Assembly (NCBI RefSeq): GCF_002995805.1
Contig: NZ_PVXL01000025.1
Location: 1-64,000, forward strand
DNA length: 64,000 nucleotides
DNA from: Neomoorella stamsii
GTDB taxonomy: Bacteria > Bacillota > DSM-521 > Neomoorellales > Neomoorellaceae
Reading direction: 5' to 3'
The notes beneath the pieces are model-generated. The model saw nothing but the letters and a program-made list of their open reading frames with translations. It was not told the origin of the DNA and ran no database searches. Shown one piece after another: positions 49,805 to 58,995 of this stretch. Position 1 is the first letter of the stretch. Every line of letters starts with the position of its first letter. The translations under genes and the position numbers were made by a program.

Positions 49805-51225
49805 TGCGTCCTCCCATTACACCCATACCACCAAGGAAGTCCCAGTATGGCATTGACCCCTCCCTGGTTAAAACTCGCGTCAGCGAGTTGCCGGGCATGA
49901 CCTCCGTATTGCTGAAAGAGCTTTTCCCCGACCTGCCGGAAGTGATTTATCCAGGTGAAGGGGGAGTCGCTGCCGTCCGGAAAGCTACAGAGGAAGCCCT
50001 CAAAAATATCGACATGAGCAGGATCAAGCCGGAGCACTCGGTCAATATCCTGGCCTCCCATCACGGCTTCACCCTCCTGGGGGGCGAACCCTACGCCGAG
50101 ATGCTGAAGACCCTCAAAGACGTTATCGAAGCCCGGACGGGGTGTAAGAATATCCGCCTGCGGGCCGGTGTGGGCCTGCGCTTCCGGGAGACGGAAGAGT
50201 ATATCAAGCGCTATGGCCTGGATAAGCACTTTGACGGCAAGGCCATCGGCGTGGCCCCCATCGACCAGGGAATACCCATTGAAACCGAGATAGGCACGCT
50301 GTATGGCATCCGCAAGGTCTATGACGCTGACTGGATTGTCCATGCCCACAACAGCGATGTGCGCGAGGTCCACTTCCACCGCCAGGTAGACCGGGCTGTG
50401 AAGCCCTTCGGCATGTCCTACGCCCGTATCGAGACCAGGTCTACCTACCACCAGAACCTGGGGCCGCGGGCGGCCAACTTTACGGCCAGGGCCATCTTTG
50501 ACTCGCCCTTTGTCCAGAGCAAGTTCGCCTTTGCTTCCTTCCTCACGGTGGCACCCAACGGCATCATCGGCGTCGATGCTGATAACAATCTCTATGCTCT
50601 AAACGACCGGGTGACGCAAATCGGCTGCCGTTACTACGGCAAGATGATGACCCTCTTCGGCGAGATAGACGAGTGCATTGCCGCCCTGGATTTCCCCTGC
50701 CCGGTGGTGTATGTCTTCTCGGCCGGGGTCATTTACGCCAACTTTGCCGGGGCCAATACCGATCTCTACGACCTGGATTTGCCCCTGCCGGCCTATACCT
50801 GGTACACGGAAGCCTTCTACGGCAAGGCAGGGAAGCCGCTCCTGAAAGATATACCACCATTGAACCCGGCCATCAAGATGTGCGTCCACAACTACGCCTG
50901 GACGGGATATCCCAGCGCCTTCTTCAGCGAGCACATCCCCACGGTGGTAGTGGGCCAGGAGCAGGCGGACCTCTTCAACCGTGATCCCCAGAACCTGACC
51001 TATATGAAGCATGCAGTAGTGGCCGAAACAACGGAAGCGGCCATGGAGTTTGCCTATAAGACTACCGGCACCCGCAAGGTCCTCATCTTTGACGGTGCCA
51101 TGGGCGGTATCAACGTCAGCGAACCCCTGGCCGAGCTGCTGCTCAAGAAAGCGCCGGCAGTCAGCGAACGGGTGGATAACGAGCTGCTCCCCAAGTGGCT
51201 GCGCCAGCGGGGCGTTAAGCTGTGA
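49804..51225 (+). CDS. LarA-superfamily (nickel-pincer, lactate-racemase-like) protein
   Basis: 473 residues. Overall identity to the family is low by eye, but a spaced motif is retained: H190 in EVHFHRQVDRAVKPFG, K200 ten residues later, and H216 (STYHQN) sixteen residues after the Lys. Lactate racemase LarA has His174, Lys184 (which binds the nickel pincer nucleotide) and His200 (nickel ligand) with the same spacing. The preceding segment IRLRAGVGLRFRETEEYIKRYG aligns with the LarA loop holding His108, but an Arg is found there. It likely acts on a 2-hydroxy acid or related compound. The ATG overlaps the preceding stop. Confidence 0.6.
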   Translation: MRPPITPIPPRKSQYGIDPSLVKTRVSELPGMTSVLLKELFPDLPEVIYPGEGGVAAVRKATEEALKNIDMSRIKPEHSVNILASHHGFTLLGGEPYAEMLKTLKDVIEARTGCKNIRLRAGVGLRFRETEEYIKRYGLDKHFDGKAIGVAPIDQGIPIETEIGTLYGIRKVYDADWIVHAHNSDVREVHFHRQVDRAVKPFGMSYARIETRSTYHQNLGPRAANFTARAIFDSPFVQSKFAFASFLTVAPNGIIGVDADNNLYALNDRVTQIGCRYYGKMMTLFGEIDECIAALDFPCPVVYVFSAGVIYANFAGANTDLYDLDLPLPAYTWYTEAFYGKAGKPLLKDIPPLNPAIKMCVHNYAWTGYPSAFFSEHIPTVVVGQEQADLFNRDPQNLTYMKHAVVAETTEAAMEFAYKTTGTRKVLIFDGAMGGINVSEPLAELLLKKAPAVSERVDNELLPKWLRQRGVKL

Positions 51226-51271
51226 AGGGCAAAGGGACAAAGTTGTTATCAACAAAGGAGGTCTAGTCTAG

Positions 51272-52330
51272 ATGAAAATTAAGCGTAGTTTACTGGCTGC
51301 ATTATTGTTAATCATGGCATTGGCCATAGCCACCTTTGCTGCCGCCTGTGGCGGGCAAAAAGAAAAGGCCCCTGCCAGCAATAGCGGCCAGGCCCAGTCT
51401 AAGGCAAATGAACCCTTAAAACTCAACATAGCTACATTTAATATGGGCAGCAGTTGGTACACTTATGGTGCCACTATTGCCGAAGTAATTAGGGGAGTTT
51501 TACCTGAAGGTTCGCAAGTAAACATCCTTGCCCAGGCCGGCGGTGTAGGCAATCCTAAACTGATCGGCGACGAAAAAGTCCAGATGGCTATCGGATTCAA
51601 CGTTACCGATAAATGGGCCTACGATGGCAAAGAAATATATAGCGATAAGAAACGCGATAATATTCGCGGCATTGCCGGTTACCTGGATGAATACTATTTC
51701 GGCATCGTAGCCCGCAAGGATTTAGGTATTACTGACCTTGCCCAGCTAAAGGAGAAGAAACCTAAAATCCACCTCATGACTGTTCCTGTCGGTGGATTAG
51801 GTGAAGTAGCGACAAAACTTGTACTGCAGGCATATGGCGTCAGTTACGATGACATCAAATCCTGGGGCGGCACCGTGGAACACAGTGATTTTAACGCCAT
51901 TGTAGATGCTTTCCGCGACGGCAAGGCGGATATGTTCATGCAAACGATTACGAAAGGCCACCCGGCCGTTACTGAACTAGCAACTACAACGCCAGTTGTC
52001 TTTATCCCCATTGGCGAAGATAAAATACAAGAACTGAGTTCCAGCTACGGCTTTGTGCGGGCCGAAATCCCGGCCAATAGCTTCAAAGGCCAGGATAAAA
52101 ACATACCTACTTTGGGCCTTACCAGCACCCTAATTACCCATAGCAATGTTCCCGACGAAATAGTTTATAAGATTACCAAGGCCATTATCGAAAACGAGGA
52201 CCGAATTCGTCAGGGGCATAAAGCTCTAGAGGTCTTTGACCCTGCCAAGGCGTCGCGATTGGATGGGCTGGGTGTACCGCTTCATCCAGGGGCTGAAAAA
52301 TATTACAGGGAAGCCGGTCTTCTGAAATAA
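51272..52330 (+). CDS. TAXI-family TRAP transporter solute-binding lipoprotein
   Basis: 352 residues. A lipoprotein signal peptide ends FAAACGGQK. The binding domain has LKLNIATFNMGSSWYTYGATIAEVI, VNILAQAGGVGNPKLIGD and VQMAIGFNVTDKWAYDG, typical of TAXI-type binding proteins. It captures a carboxylate (glutamate, malate or aromatic acids in characterised relatives). The ATG follows AAAGGAGG. A 17-bp hairpin lies between this gene and the fused permease. Confidence 0.85.
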   Translation: MKIKRSLLAALLLIMALAIATFAAACGGQKEKAPASNSGQAQSKANEPLKLNIATFNMGSSWYTYGATIAEVIRGVLPEGSQVNILAQAGGVGNPKLIGDEKVQMAIGFNVTDKWAYDGKEIYSDKKRDNIRGIAGYLDEYYFGIVARKDLGITDLAQLKEKKPKIHLMTVPVGGLGEVATKLVLQAYGVSYDDIKSWGGTVEHSDFNAIVDAFRDGKADMFMQTITKGHPAVTELATTTPVVFIPIGEDKIQELSSSYGFVRAEIPANSFKGQDKNIPTLGLTSTLITHSNVPDEIVYKITKAIIENEDRIRQGHKALEVFDPAKASRLDGLGVPLHPGAEKYYREAGLLK

Positions 52331-52344
52331 TAGATAAAGAATGC

Positions 52345-52382
52345 AATACGGTGGAACAGTTGGAAAACTGTTCCACCGTATT
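52345..52382 (+). other. Hairpin between TAXI binding protein and permease genes
   Basis: A perfect 17-bp stem (52345-52361 with 52366-52382) with a GGAA loop, followed by AAAAATG and not by T. It may stabilise the upstream message or act as partial terminator to give more binding protein than permease. Confidence 0.75.
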
Positions 52383-52415
52383 AAAAATGTACAAGCCTGA
52401 AAGGGGTAACTTTTA

Positions 52416-54293
52416 ATGGCTTCTATAATAGAGAAACCCGACTATAAACGCTTTTTAGCCTTGCCGTCCTTGATAGCCCTGGCATGGACTTTGTTTCAGC
52501 TCTATATCGTTATTTTTGGCAGCCTGCATGCCCAGGTCCAGAGACCCATCCATGTAGCATTTGCCATAGCTTTAGTTTTGGTATCAAAACCCCTAATCAA
52601 AGGCCAAAAAGGATACAAATGGTACGACGTTGTTGGTGCAGTTATAACCTTTGCCTGCGTTTTTTACCTTATGGCCAACTACGAGCGAATTACTACCCGC
52701 ATACCCATGGTCGACCCCCTATATCCCCTCGATATTATTGTGGGCCTGGCCTTTATAATCCTGCTGTTTGAAGCCGCCCGCCGGGCAACCAACCTGGCCT
52801 TGCCCCTGATCGCCTTAGTCTTTGTCCTTTATGGTTTCTTTGGCCAGCATCTTCCCGGACTATTCGGCCACCAGGGGATAAGCCTGCAGGACTTTATTGA
52901 AAATCAATTCTTTTCCACAGTAGGTGTTTTTGGCTCGCCGGTAGCAGTTTCCGTTAATATGGTATTTTACTTCCTGCTTTTCAGCGCCTTTTTAGAAGCT
53001 ACACCGGCAGGCAAGCTCTTTATTGACCTGGCCAGCGTCAGCACGAGCAAGTCCCGGGGCGGTACCGGCAAGGCAACTATTATAGCCAGCGGGCTATTTG
53101 GCATGATTAGTGGCAGCGCCGCAGCTAACACAGTCTCTGTAGGTACTTTTACTTATCCTCTAATGATAAAAAATGGCTTCAAGCCCAAATTCTCAGCCAG
53201 TGTCCTGGCTATCGGCGGTACAGGAGGCCAGCTTATTCCTCCCATCATGGGGGCTGCCGCCTTTATCATGGTGGACATGATCGGGGTTTCCTACGCCGAG
53301 ATTATGAAAACGGCCATCATCCCTTCCATTATTTATATCGCTGCCCTTTATTTCGTAGTCCACTACGAGAGCTTACGAGCCAATATTAAAACCATTGCTG
53401 TTGATATAACTGAAGCGAAAAGAAGTATAGCGACACGCATACATCTTTTAGGTTCAATAATAGTTTTGGTCACCTTGATTATACTAGGCCGTTCTCTTAT
53501 GTTTTCTGCCTTTTGGGGCACAGTTACCCTCTTAATACTTTGTTTTCTGCGCAAAGATACTCACGCCAGCCTTTATAAAATTATTGGCGCTTTAGAGGTA
53601 ACGGCACGTACCGCGGTAACAATAGCCATTCCTTGCGCTATAGCAGGCATAATCGTAGGCGTTATTACAACCTCGGGGCTAGGTCTGCGGTTTAGCAGCT
53701 TAGTTGCCCAGCTCTCGCAGGGCAACCTGCTTATCGCCTTGTTTTTAACTATGGTAATGGCCATAATCCTGGGCATGGGTATGCCCACCAGCGCTGCCTA
53801 CATTATGGCTGCCGTCTTACTGGCTCCGGCCATTGAAAAACTGGGCGTTGCGCCCATAGTAACTCACTTTTTCATCTTTTACTTTGCCAACCTCTCCATG
53901 ATTACCCCGCCGGTAGCCCTGGCTTCTTACGCCGCGGCTGGCTTGGCTAACCTAGACTTGTGGGAAGTCGGTTTAGAAGCCTTTAAACTCAGTTTTGTCA
54001 TCTTCCTGTTACCCTTTGCCTTCGTTTTTAACCCGGGCCTCCTCGGCATAGGAAATTTACCAGAAATCCTATGGGTTACCTTTACCACCCTGGTAGGCAC
54101 ATGGTCCATGTCGATGGCGGTAATCGGTTACAGTTCGACGCCACTGAACAAATGGCAAAGGTTATTGCTTATTTGTGCTGCCATGTTATTGATTGTGCCG
54201 GAAGTCATGACTGATATTGTCGGGCTTGTCATCTTTGTGGCAGTTATTTTGCCTAAAATGGTGGCTGGAAGGAGGGTGGCTAAGACTTTTTAA
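52416..54293 (+). CDS. TRAP transporter fused permease (4TM + 12TM)
   Basis: 625 residues, very hydrophobic. The N-terminal part corresponds to the small DctQ-like subunit (about 1-150), the rest to the DctM-like channel: FGMISGSAAANTVSVGTFTYPLMIKNG, IGGTGGQLIPPIMGAAAFIM, and ILGMGMPTSAAYIMAAVLLAPAI. Fusion of both subunits is usual for TAXI-type TRAP systems. It imports a carboxylate with sodium or protons. The ATG follows AAAGGGG. It is likely the transporter for the preceding catabolic cluster. Confidence 0.92.
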   Translation: MASIIEKPDYKRFLALPSLIALAWTLFQLYIVIFGSLHAQVQRPIHVAFAIALVLVSKPLIKGQKGYKWYDVVGAVITFACVFYLMANYERITTRIPMVDPLYPLDIIVGLAFIILLFEAARRATNLALPLIALVFVLYGFFGQHLPGLFGHQGISLQDFIENQFFSTVGVFGSPVAVSVNMVFYFLLFSAFLEATPAGKLFIDLASVSTSKSRGGTGKATIIASGLFGMISGSAAANTVSVGTFTYPLMIKNGFKPKFSASVLAIGGTGGQLIPPIMGAAAFIMVDMIGVSYAEIMKTAIIPSIIYIAALYFVVHYESLRANIKTIAVDITEAKRSIATRIHLLGSIIVLVTLIILGRSLMFSAFWGTVTLLILCFLRKDTHASLYKIIGALEVTARTAVTIAIPCAIAGIIVGVITTSGLGLRFSSLVAQLSQGNLLIALFLTMVMAIILGMGMPTSAAYIMAAVLLAPAIEKLGVAPIVTHFFIFYFANLSMITPPVALASYAAAGLANLDLWEVGLEAFKLSFVIFLLPFAFVFNPGLLGIGNLPEILWVTFTTLVGTWSMSMAVIGYSSTPLNKWQRLLLICAAMLLIVPEVMTDIVGLVIFVAVILPKMVAGRRVAKTF

Positions 54294-54420
54294 TTAATAC
54301 TTCCCTTTATCTTAGGTACCTCCATCGCCTTGACTAATTAATTACTAAGAAAAATTGTGGTTTAAGTGAACTAGAATGATATTCATATCGATAAAGAGGT
54401 AAACAAGAAGGTGATACATT

Positions 54421-55764
54421 GTGGCTTTAACCTCTTTACGCCAGTGGCTGGCTGAATTACAACAGAGGGGATTCTTAAAACATGTTAATAAAGAAGTAGA
54501 TTTGCATTATGAATTGGCGGCCGTGGGAAAGAAAGCCGATGGCCAATTTGCCTTGCAATTTAATAATGCCGGCAACTCATCAATCCCTGTAGTAACAGGT
54601 ATCGCTGGAACGCGGGAAATTCTGGCCCTGGCCATGGGGGTAGCAAGGGATCAGGTAGCAGAGCGCTTTGCCCAGGCCCAGGCTAACCCGGTAGAATGTG
54701 TCCTGGTAGCATCCGGGAAAGCCCCTGTTAAGGAAAATGTTAACTATGATGTTGATTTAGGATCTCTTCCCATACCTGTTCACCATGAGAAGGATGCCGG
54801 ACCGTATATAACCGCAGGGGTCCTGGTAGCCAAGGACCCCCGGACCGGAATACGCAATATATCCATTCACCGGTTGCAGGTTTTAGGTCCTAATCGCCTG
54901 GGGATTTTGATTTTACCGCGCCACCTGTCCCATTTCTTCCGGGCGGCTGAAGAGGCCGGCAGGCCCCTGGAGGTAGCTATAGCTATCGGTCTGGACCCGC
55001 TGCTACTGCTGGCATCCCAGGCCCTGACGCCACCCGGGTTCGATGAATTTACCATTGCCGGAGCTCTATATGGCCAACCCCTGGAGCTGGTGAAATGCGA
55101 GACTGTCGACCTGGAGGTCCCGGCCCAGGCGGAAATAGTATTAGAAGGGATGCTCCTCCCGCGGGTGAGGGAGATGGAAGGGCCTTTTGGAGAATACCCC
55201 AAATATTACGGTCCGGCGTCACCAAAGCCGGTAATAGAGTTAACTGCCATGACCTCACGCCGAAATCCTATTTACCAGACGATTGTTCCAGCAACAATGG
55301 AGCACCTACTACTGGGAGCCATTCCAAGAGAGGGGGGATTATTACAGGTAATAAAAAATGCTGTACCTAATGTTAAGGGGGTGCATCTCACCCCGGGTGG
55401 TACCTGCCGCTATCATGCTGTAATTACCATTGATAAACAAAATGAAGGCGAGGCCAAGAACGCCATCTTTGCTGCCTTCAGCAGTAGTCAGGAAATTAAG
55501 CATGTAGTTGTAGTAGATAAAGACGTTGACATCTTTAATCCTGAAGATGTGGAGTGGGCTATAGCAACCCGCTGTCAGGCTGGCCGCGATGTCTTTATCG
55601 TAGAGCGAGCCCTGGGAAACAAATTAGATCCATCCAGTGATAATGGTCTTAGTGATAAAATGGGAATTGATGCCACGGTGCCTTTGGATGCAGAGCCCGG
55701 GCGTTTTGAACGAATTCGTATTCCCGGTGAAGAAGCAATTAGGCTGGAAGATTATTTAGATTAA
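54421..55764 (+). CDS. UbiD-family decarboxylase
   Basis: 447 residues. The family pattern is visible: LRQWLAELQQRGFLKHVNKEVD at the N terminus, NISIHRLQVLGPNRLGI, EGPFGEYPKYYGP with the catalytic Glu region, PREGGLLQVIKNAVPNVKGVHLTPGG, and NPEDVEWAIATRCQAGRDVFIVERALGNKLDPSS. UbiD enzymes use prenylated FMN to decarboxylate aromatic or alpha,beta-unsaturated acids. No UbiX flavin prenyltransferase is nearby. GTG 54421 follows AGAAGGTGA. The substrate is unknown but the two TRAP systems point to a carboxylate. Confidence 0.88.
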   Translation: MALTSLRQWLAELQQRGFLKHVNKEVDLHYELAAVGKKADGQFALQFNNAGNSSIPVVTGIAGTREILALAMGVARDQVAERFAQAQANPVECVLVASGKAPVKENVNYDVDLGSLPIPVHHEKDAGPYITAGVLVAKDPRTGIRNISIHRLQVLGPNRLGILILPRHLSHFFRAAEEAGRPLEVAIAIGLDPLLLLASQALTPPGFDEFTIAGALYGQPLELVKCETVDLEVPAQAEIVLEGMLLPRVREMEGPFGEYPKYYGPASPKPVIELTAMTSRRNPIYQTIVPATMEHLLLGAIPREGGLLQVIKNAVPNVKGVHLTPGGTCRYHAVITIDKQNEGEAKNAIFAAFSSSQEIKHVVVVDKDVDIFNPEDVEWAIATRCQAGRDVFIVERALGNKLDPSSDNGLSDKMGIDATVPLDAEPGRFERIRIPGEEAIRLEDYLD

Positions 55765-55818
55765 AGTATTTAAGTGGCAAGAATTAATCACCACAAATTA
55801 AGCATAGGAGGCCTATAC

Positions 55819-56862
55819 ATGTTTAAAAAGAGTAGATTCTGCAAGTGGCTAGTAATAGGTCTTGTGGTAGGGCTATTTACAGTAGCCATAGCTGGGTGTG
55901 GTAGCAGTAATAATAAGCAACAAAGTGAAGGAACGAAGCAAGGAACAATCAATTTAAGGTTAGCTGATGTTGTCCAGCCAACCCATCCTATGAACGTAGC
56001 TGCAGAAAAATTTGCTAAGAAAGTTCAAGAAAAGAGCAACGGCCGCATCAAGATTACCATTTATCCAGCCCGGCAGCTTGGTGATGACCGCCAGTTGTTT
56101 GAACAGGTTCAGCAGGGTTCACTGGATATGGCTGAGATATCAGTAGCTCCAATGGGTAGTACTAATCCCATTGTGATGGCTTTGCAGATGCCATTTTTGT
56201 TTACTGATTGGGATCAATATACTAAAGTTATCAAGAGCGAGGCCACTGATAAGTTACTGAAAGGCTTGGAAAAAAATAATGTTAAAGCCTTAGCTGTTTA
56301 TAATGCTGGTTTTCGTCACATCCTTACAGTTAATAAACCTGTCAAAACACCGGCAGATTTACAGGGAATGAAGTTCCGGACTGCCGAAACGCCACTCCAT
56401 GTGGATATTTTTAAAGCACTTGGGGCCAATCCTACGCCCATGCCCTATGGTGAAATTTACAGTGGTCTCCAAAATAAAGTCATTGACGGTTTGGAAATGG
56501 ATTTGAGCGCCATCTTAATGGAGAAACACTATGAAGTAGCCAAGGATGTTACTTTATCAAAACACTTTACCTGGCCAGCCATCCTGATGATTAACACCGC
56601 TAAATTTAATTCACTTACGCCAGAGGACCAAAAAATCATTCAAGATGCAGCCAAAGAAGTAATAGATGAAAACGTTAAAGATATTGCTGAAATTGAAAAG
56701 AAAGCCGTAAGTGAACTAACCGCTAAAGGGGTTAAAATGATTGAACTCTCAGCGAGTGAATTAGTCCCCTTTATTGAAGCGACCAAAGGAGTAGAACAAA
56801 AATATAGTTCTCAGGATCCTGCCATTGCTGAGTTCGTAAAAGCAGCACGAAATATAAAATAA
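55819..56862 (+). CDS. DctP-type TRAP transporter solute-binding lipoprotein
   Basis: 347 residues. A lipoprotein signal ends VAIAGCGSS. DctP motifs: LRLADVVQPTHPMNVAAEKFA, GRIKITIYPARQLGDDRQLFEQVQQGSLDMAEI, GMKFRTAETPLHVDIFKALGANPTPMPYGEIYSGLQNKVIDGLE, the last with the conserved Arg that holds the substrate carboxylate. ATG 55819 follows AGGAGG by seven bases. It works with DctQ and DctM encoded downstream. Confidence 0.9.
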   Translation: MFKKSRFCKWLVIGLVVGLFTVAIAGCGSSNNKQQSEGTKQGTINLRLADVVQPTHPMNVAAEKFAKKVQEKSNGRIKITIYPARQLGDDRQLFEQVQQGSLDMAEISVAPMGSTNPIVMALQMPFLFTDWDQYTKVIKSEATDKLLKGLEKNNVKALAVYNAGFRHILTVNKPVKTPADLQGMKFRTAETPLHVDIFKALGANPTPMPYGEIYSGLQNKVIDGLEMDLSAILMEKHYEVAKDVTLSKHFTWPAILMINTAKFNSLTPEDQKIIQDAAKEVIDENVKDIAEIEKKAVSELTAKGVKMIELSASELVPFIEATKGVEQKYSSQDPAIAEFVKAARNIK

Positions 56863-56873
56863 ATATAAAATGC

Positions 56874-56906
56874 ATGGGGGACTGTTCATTCTTAACGGTC
56901 CCCCAT
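56874..56906 (+). other. Hairpin between dctP and dctQ
   Basis: ATGGGGGACTGTT 56874-56886 pairs with AACGGTCCCCCAT 56894-56906 (one wobble), followed by AAAAAAC and not by T. Same position as the hairpin in the TAXI system. Confidence 0.75.
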
Positions 56907-56931
56907 AAAAAACTAAGAAGGTGAAAAAGTT

Positions 56932-57423
56932 ATGCCATATTTGAATAAAGCCGGTCAAATTTTGGACAAGTTAGCAAGATGGCTAGTCCAAATTACAGTG
57001 GCCGTTATGGCAATAACAGTTACTTTTCAGGTAATATGGCGCTATTTCTTAAGAAACCCCATCATCTGGGCCGAAGAATTGGCACGCTATGGGTTGGTTT
57101 GGATGACATTTATCGGTGCTGCTGTAGCTCTTAAAACAGGGCAATTAGCCTGTGTTGATTTGCTTGTTAGTAAGCTTCCACGTCGCTGGCAAAAAGGCAT
57201 ATCATTAATCGTTACCATTGTAAACAGCTTATTATTAGCCTTTCTATTATATTACAGTATTCAGATGGTTAACTTACCAAGTGTCACTAATCAAAAATCG
57301 CCAGCGTTACGGTTGCCTATGAATTATGTTTATCTGGGGATCCCGTTAGGGATGGGATTAATGCTGGTTCAGTCGCTATTACAATTAGTTAACAGTGTAA
57401 TCGGAAACGAGGTCGATAAATAA
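56932..57423 (+). CDS. TRAP transporter small permease (DctQ)
   Basis: 163 residues with four predicted membrane helices. The DctQ pattern WRYFLRNPIIWAEELARYGLVWMTFIGAAVALKTGQLACVDLL is clear. It forms a complex with the large channel subunit. The start ATG follows AGAAGGTGAAA. Its stop overlaps the dctM start (TAATG). Confidence 0.9.
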   Translation: MPYLNKAGQILDKLARWLVQITVAVMAITVTFQVIWRYFLRNPIIWAEELARYGLVWMTFIGAAVALKTGQLACVDLLVSKLPRRWQKGISLIVTIVNSLLLAFLLYYSIQMVNLPSVTNQKSPALRLPMNYVYLGIPLGMGLMLVQSLLQLVNSVIGNEVDK

Positions 57424-58703
57424 TGGGGATTGTTGCTCTAGCATTTATAGCTACCTTAATTATAGGTCTCCCAATAGCATTTGTCTTGGGGTTCACAGGC
57501 GTATTGCATGCTTTAATAATGGGTGATCCCAACCTCCTGGTAATGCTACCGCAAAGAATGTTTGCGGCTGCTGATAATTTTAGTCTAATGGCCATTCCCC
57601 TCTTTGTCCTGGCCGGAGAGTTGATGGGCTTTGGCGGCGTAACAGAAAAGTTAGCCGATATGACCCGCTCCATTATTGGCCATATCCGGGGCGGACTGGC
57701 TTATGCTACTGTAGTCGTAGGTTGTTTCCTGGGGGCATTACTGGGATCAGCTAATGCTGCTGCTGCCCTTTTAGGCGATGTCATGCAGCCGGAGATGGTT
57801 AAGGACGGTTATGATGAAGTTTTCAGTACCTGTTTAACAGCGGCTACTTCAATTTTAGGACCAATTATTCCTCCCAGTATGATATTTATTGTTTATGGTG
57901 TAGCGGCCAATCTTTCCATTGGCGAATTGTTTTTTGCTGGTATAATACCTGGTTTGCTCCTGGCCGCTGCATACTTTGTGATAATCTGGCTAACTGGGAG
58001 ACGCGAAAAATGGCACGTTCGGCCGCGGGCAACCCTGGCTGAAGCAGGTAGAAGTTTTTTAAAGGCAGCACCCTCCTTATTGGTACCGGTTATCATTTTA
58101 GGCGGTATTCTGGGTGGCATTACTACGCCGACAGAATCGGCAGCCGCTGCTTCAGTAGTGGCAGTATTTTTAGGAACGGTAGTTTATAAAAAACTAAAGT
58201 TATCGCATATCCCCCACATACTGGAGAGGACAGGGGTAGTTAGTGCATCGATTATGATCATTGTGGCCATGGCCAATATCCTGGGTTGGACTTTAGCCCT
58301 TGATCAAGTCCCTCAGACTATAGCCCAGTTTATGTTGTCTTTGACATCTAATAAATATTTACTTTTGCTTTTAATTAACATTTTACTGCTTATCGTCGGT
58401 ATGGTAATGGAAACTATAGCGGCTATTATTATTCTGGTGCCGGTATTTTTACCCATAATAACTGCCGTAGGCATTGACCCATTGCATTTTGGCTTAGTAG
58501 TTAGCTTCAACCTAGTTGTAGGTCTATTGACACCACCTGTCGGCGTAGCCCTATTTACAACTTCTATTGTCACTAAAACTTCATTACAAAAACTAATCAA
58601 ACCCATCTGGATTTGGGTAGGTGCGGCCATGGCGGTTCTGATGATATTAACTTATGTTCCGGGCATAGTTACTTTCTTACCGCGTTTAGTTTTTAAGCAT
58701 TAA
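57423..58703 (+). CDS. TRAP transporter large permease (DctM)
   Basis: 426 residues, about twelve membrane helices. Motifs: LALMMAIPLFVLAGELM-type start (SLMAIPLFVLAGELMGFGG), FLGALLGSANAAAALLGDVMQPEM, and LTAATSILGPIIPPSMIFIVYGVAANLSIGELF. It is the sodium-coupled channel for the dicarboxylate or other acid captured by DctP. Its base composition is AT-richer than genes left of 50 kb. Confidence 0.93.
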   Translation: MGIVALAFIATLIIGLPIAFVLGFTGVLHALIMGDPNLLVMLPQRMFAAADNFSLMAIPLFVLAGELMGFGGVTEKLADMTRSIIGHIRGGLAYATVVVGCFLGALLGSANAAAALLGDVMQPEMVKDGYDEVFSTCLTAATSILGPIIPPSMIFIVYGVAANLSIGELFFAGIIPGLLLAAAYFVIIWLTGRREKWHVRPRATLAEAGRSFLKAAPSLLVPVIILGGILGGITTPTESAAAASVVAVFLGTVVYKKLKLSHIPHILERTGVVSASIMIIVAMANILGWTLALDQVPQTIAQFMLSLTSNKYLLLLLINILLLIVGMVMETIAAIIILVPVFLPIITAVGIDPLHFGLVVSFNLVVGLLTPPVGVALFTTSIVTKTSLQKLIKPIWIWVGAAMAVLMILTYVPGIVTFLPRLVFKH

Positions 58704-58730
58704 AAATAAATGGTAACGGGCGGTGATAAT

Positions 58731-58976
58731 TTGAACATTACCGTGCAATTGTACCCGCCACTGAAGTTTCCTGATGGCGCAGAGTATCACCAGCTTGAGG
58801 TAAAGGAAGGTTTAAGTATAGGAGACTTGTTGAAGCGCTTAGAAGCAGAAGGAGCTTTTGGTGATTATAGCTACCAGGCAGTGTTTGCTATGGTAGAGAA
58901 TGACGTGGCTATCAATGATTATATTTTAAAGGCTGGACAAACAGTTAAAATTCTTCTTCGTCCAGCGGGGGGTTAA
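58731..58976 (+). CDS. MoaD/ThiS-family sulfur carrier protein
   Basis: 81 residues with a ubiquitin-like fold: ITVQLYPPLKFPDGAEYHQLEV, GLSIGDLLKRLEA and a C terminus LLRPAGG ending in the Gly-Gly required for thiocarboxylation. TTG 58731 is taken as start because GGCGGTG precedes it; ATG 58710 has no ribosome site. MoaD-like proteins adjacent to aldehyde oxidoreductase genes likely supply sulfur for the tungstopterin. Confidence 0.82.
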   Translation: MNITVQLYPPLKFPDGAEYHQLEVKEGLSIGDLLKRLEAEGAFGDYSYQAVFAMVENDVAINDYILKAGQTVKILLRPAGG

Positions 58977-58995
58977 ATAAAGGGGGAAAGGAAAA

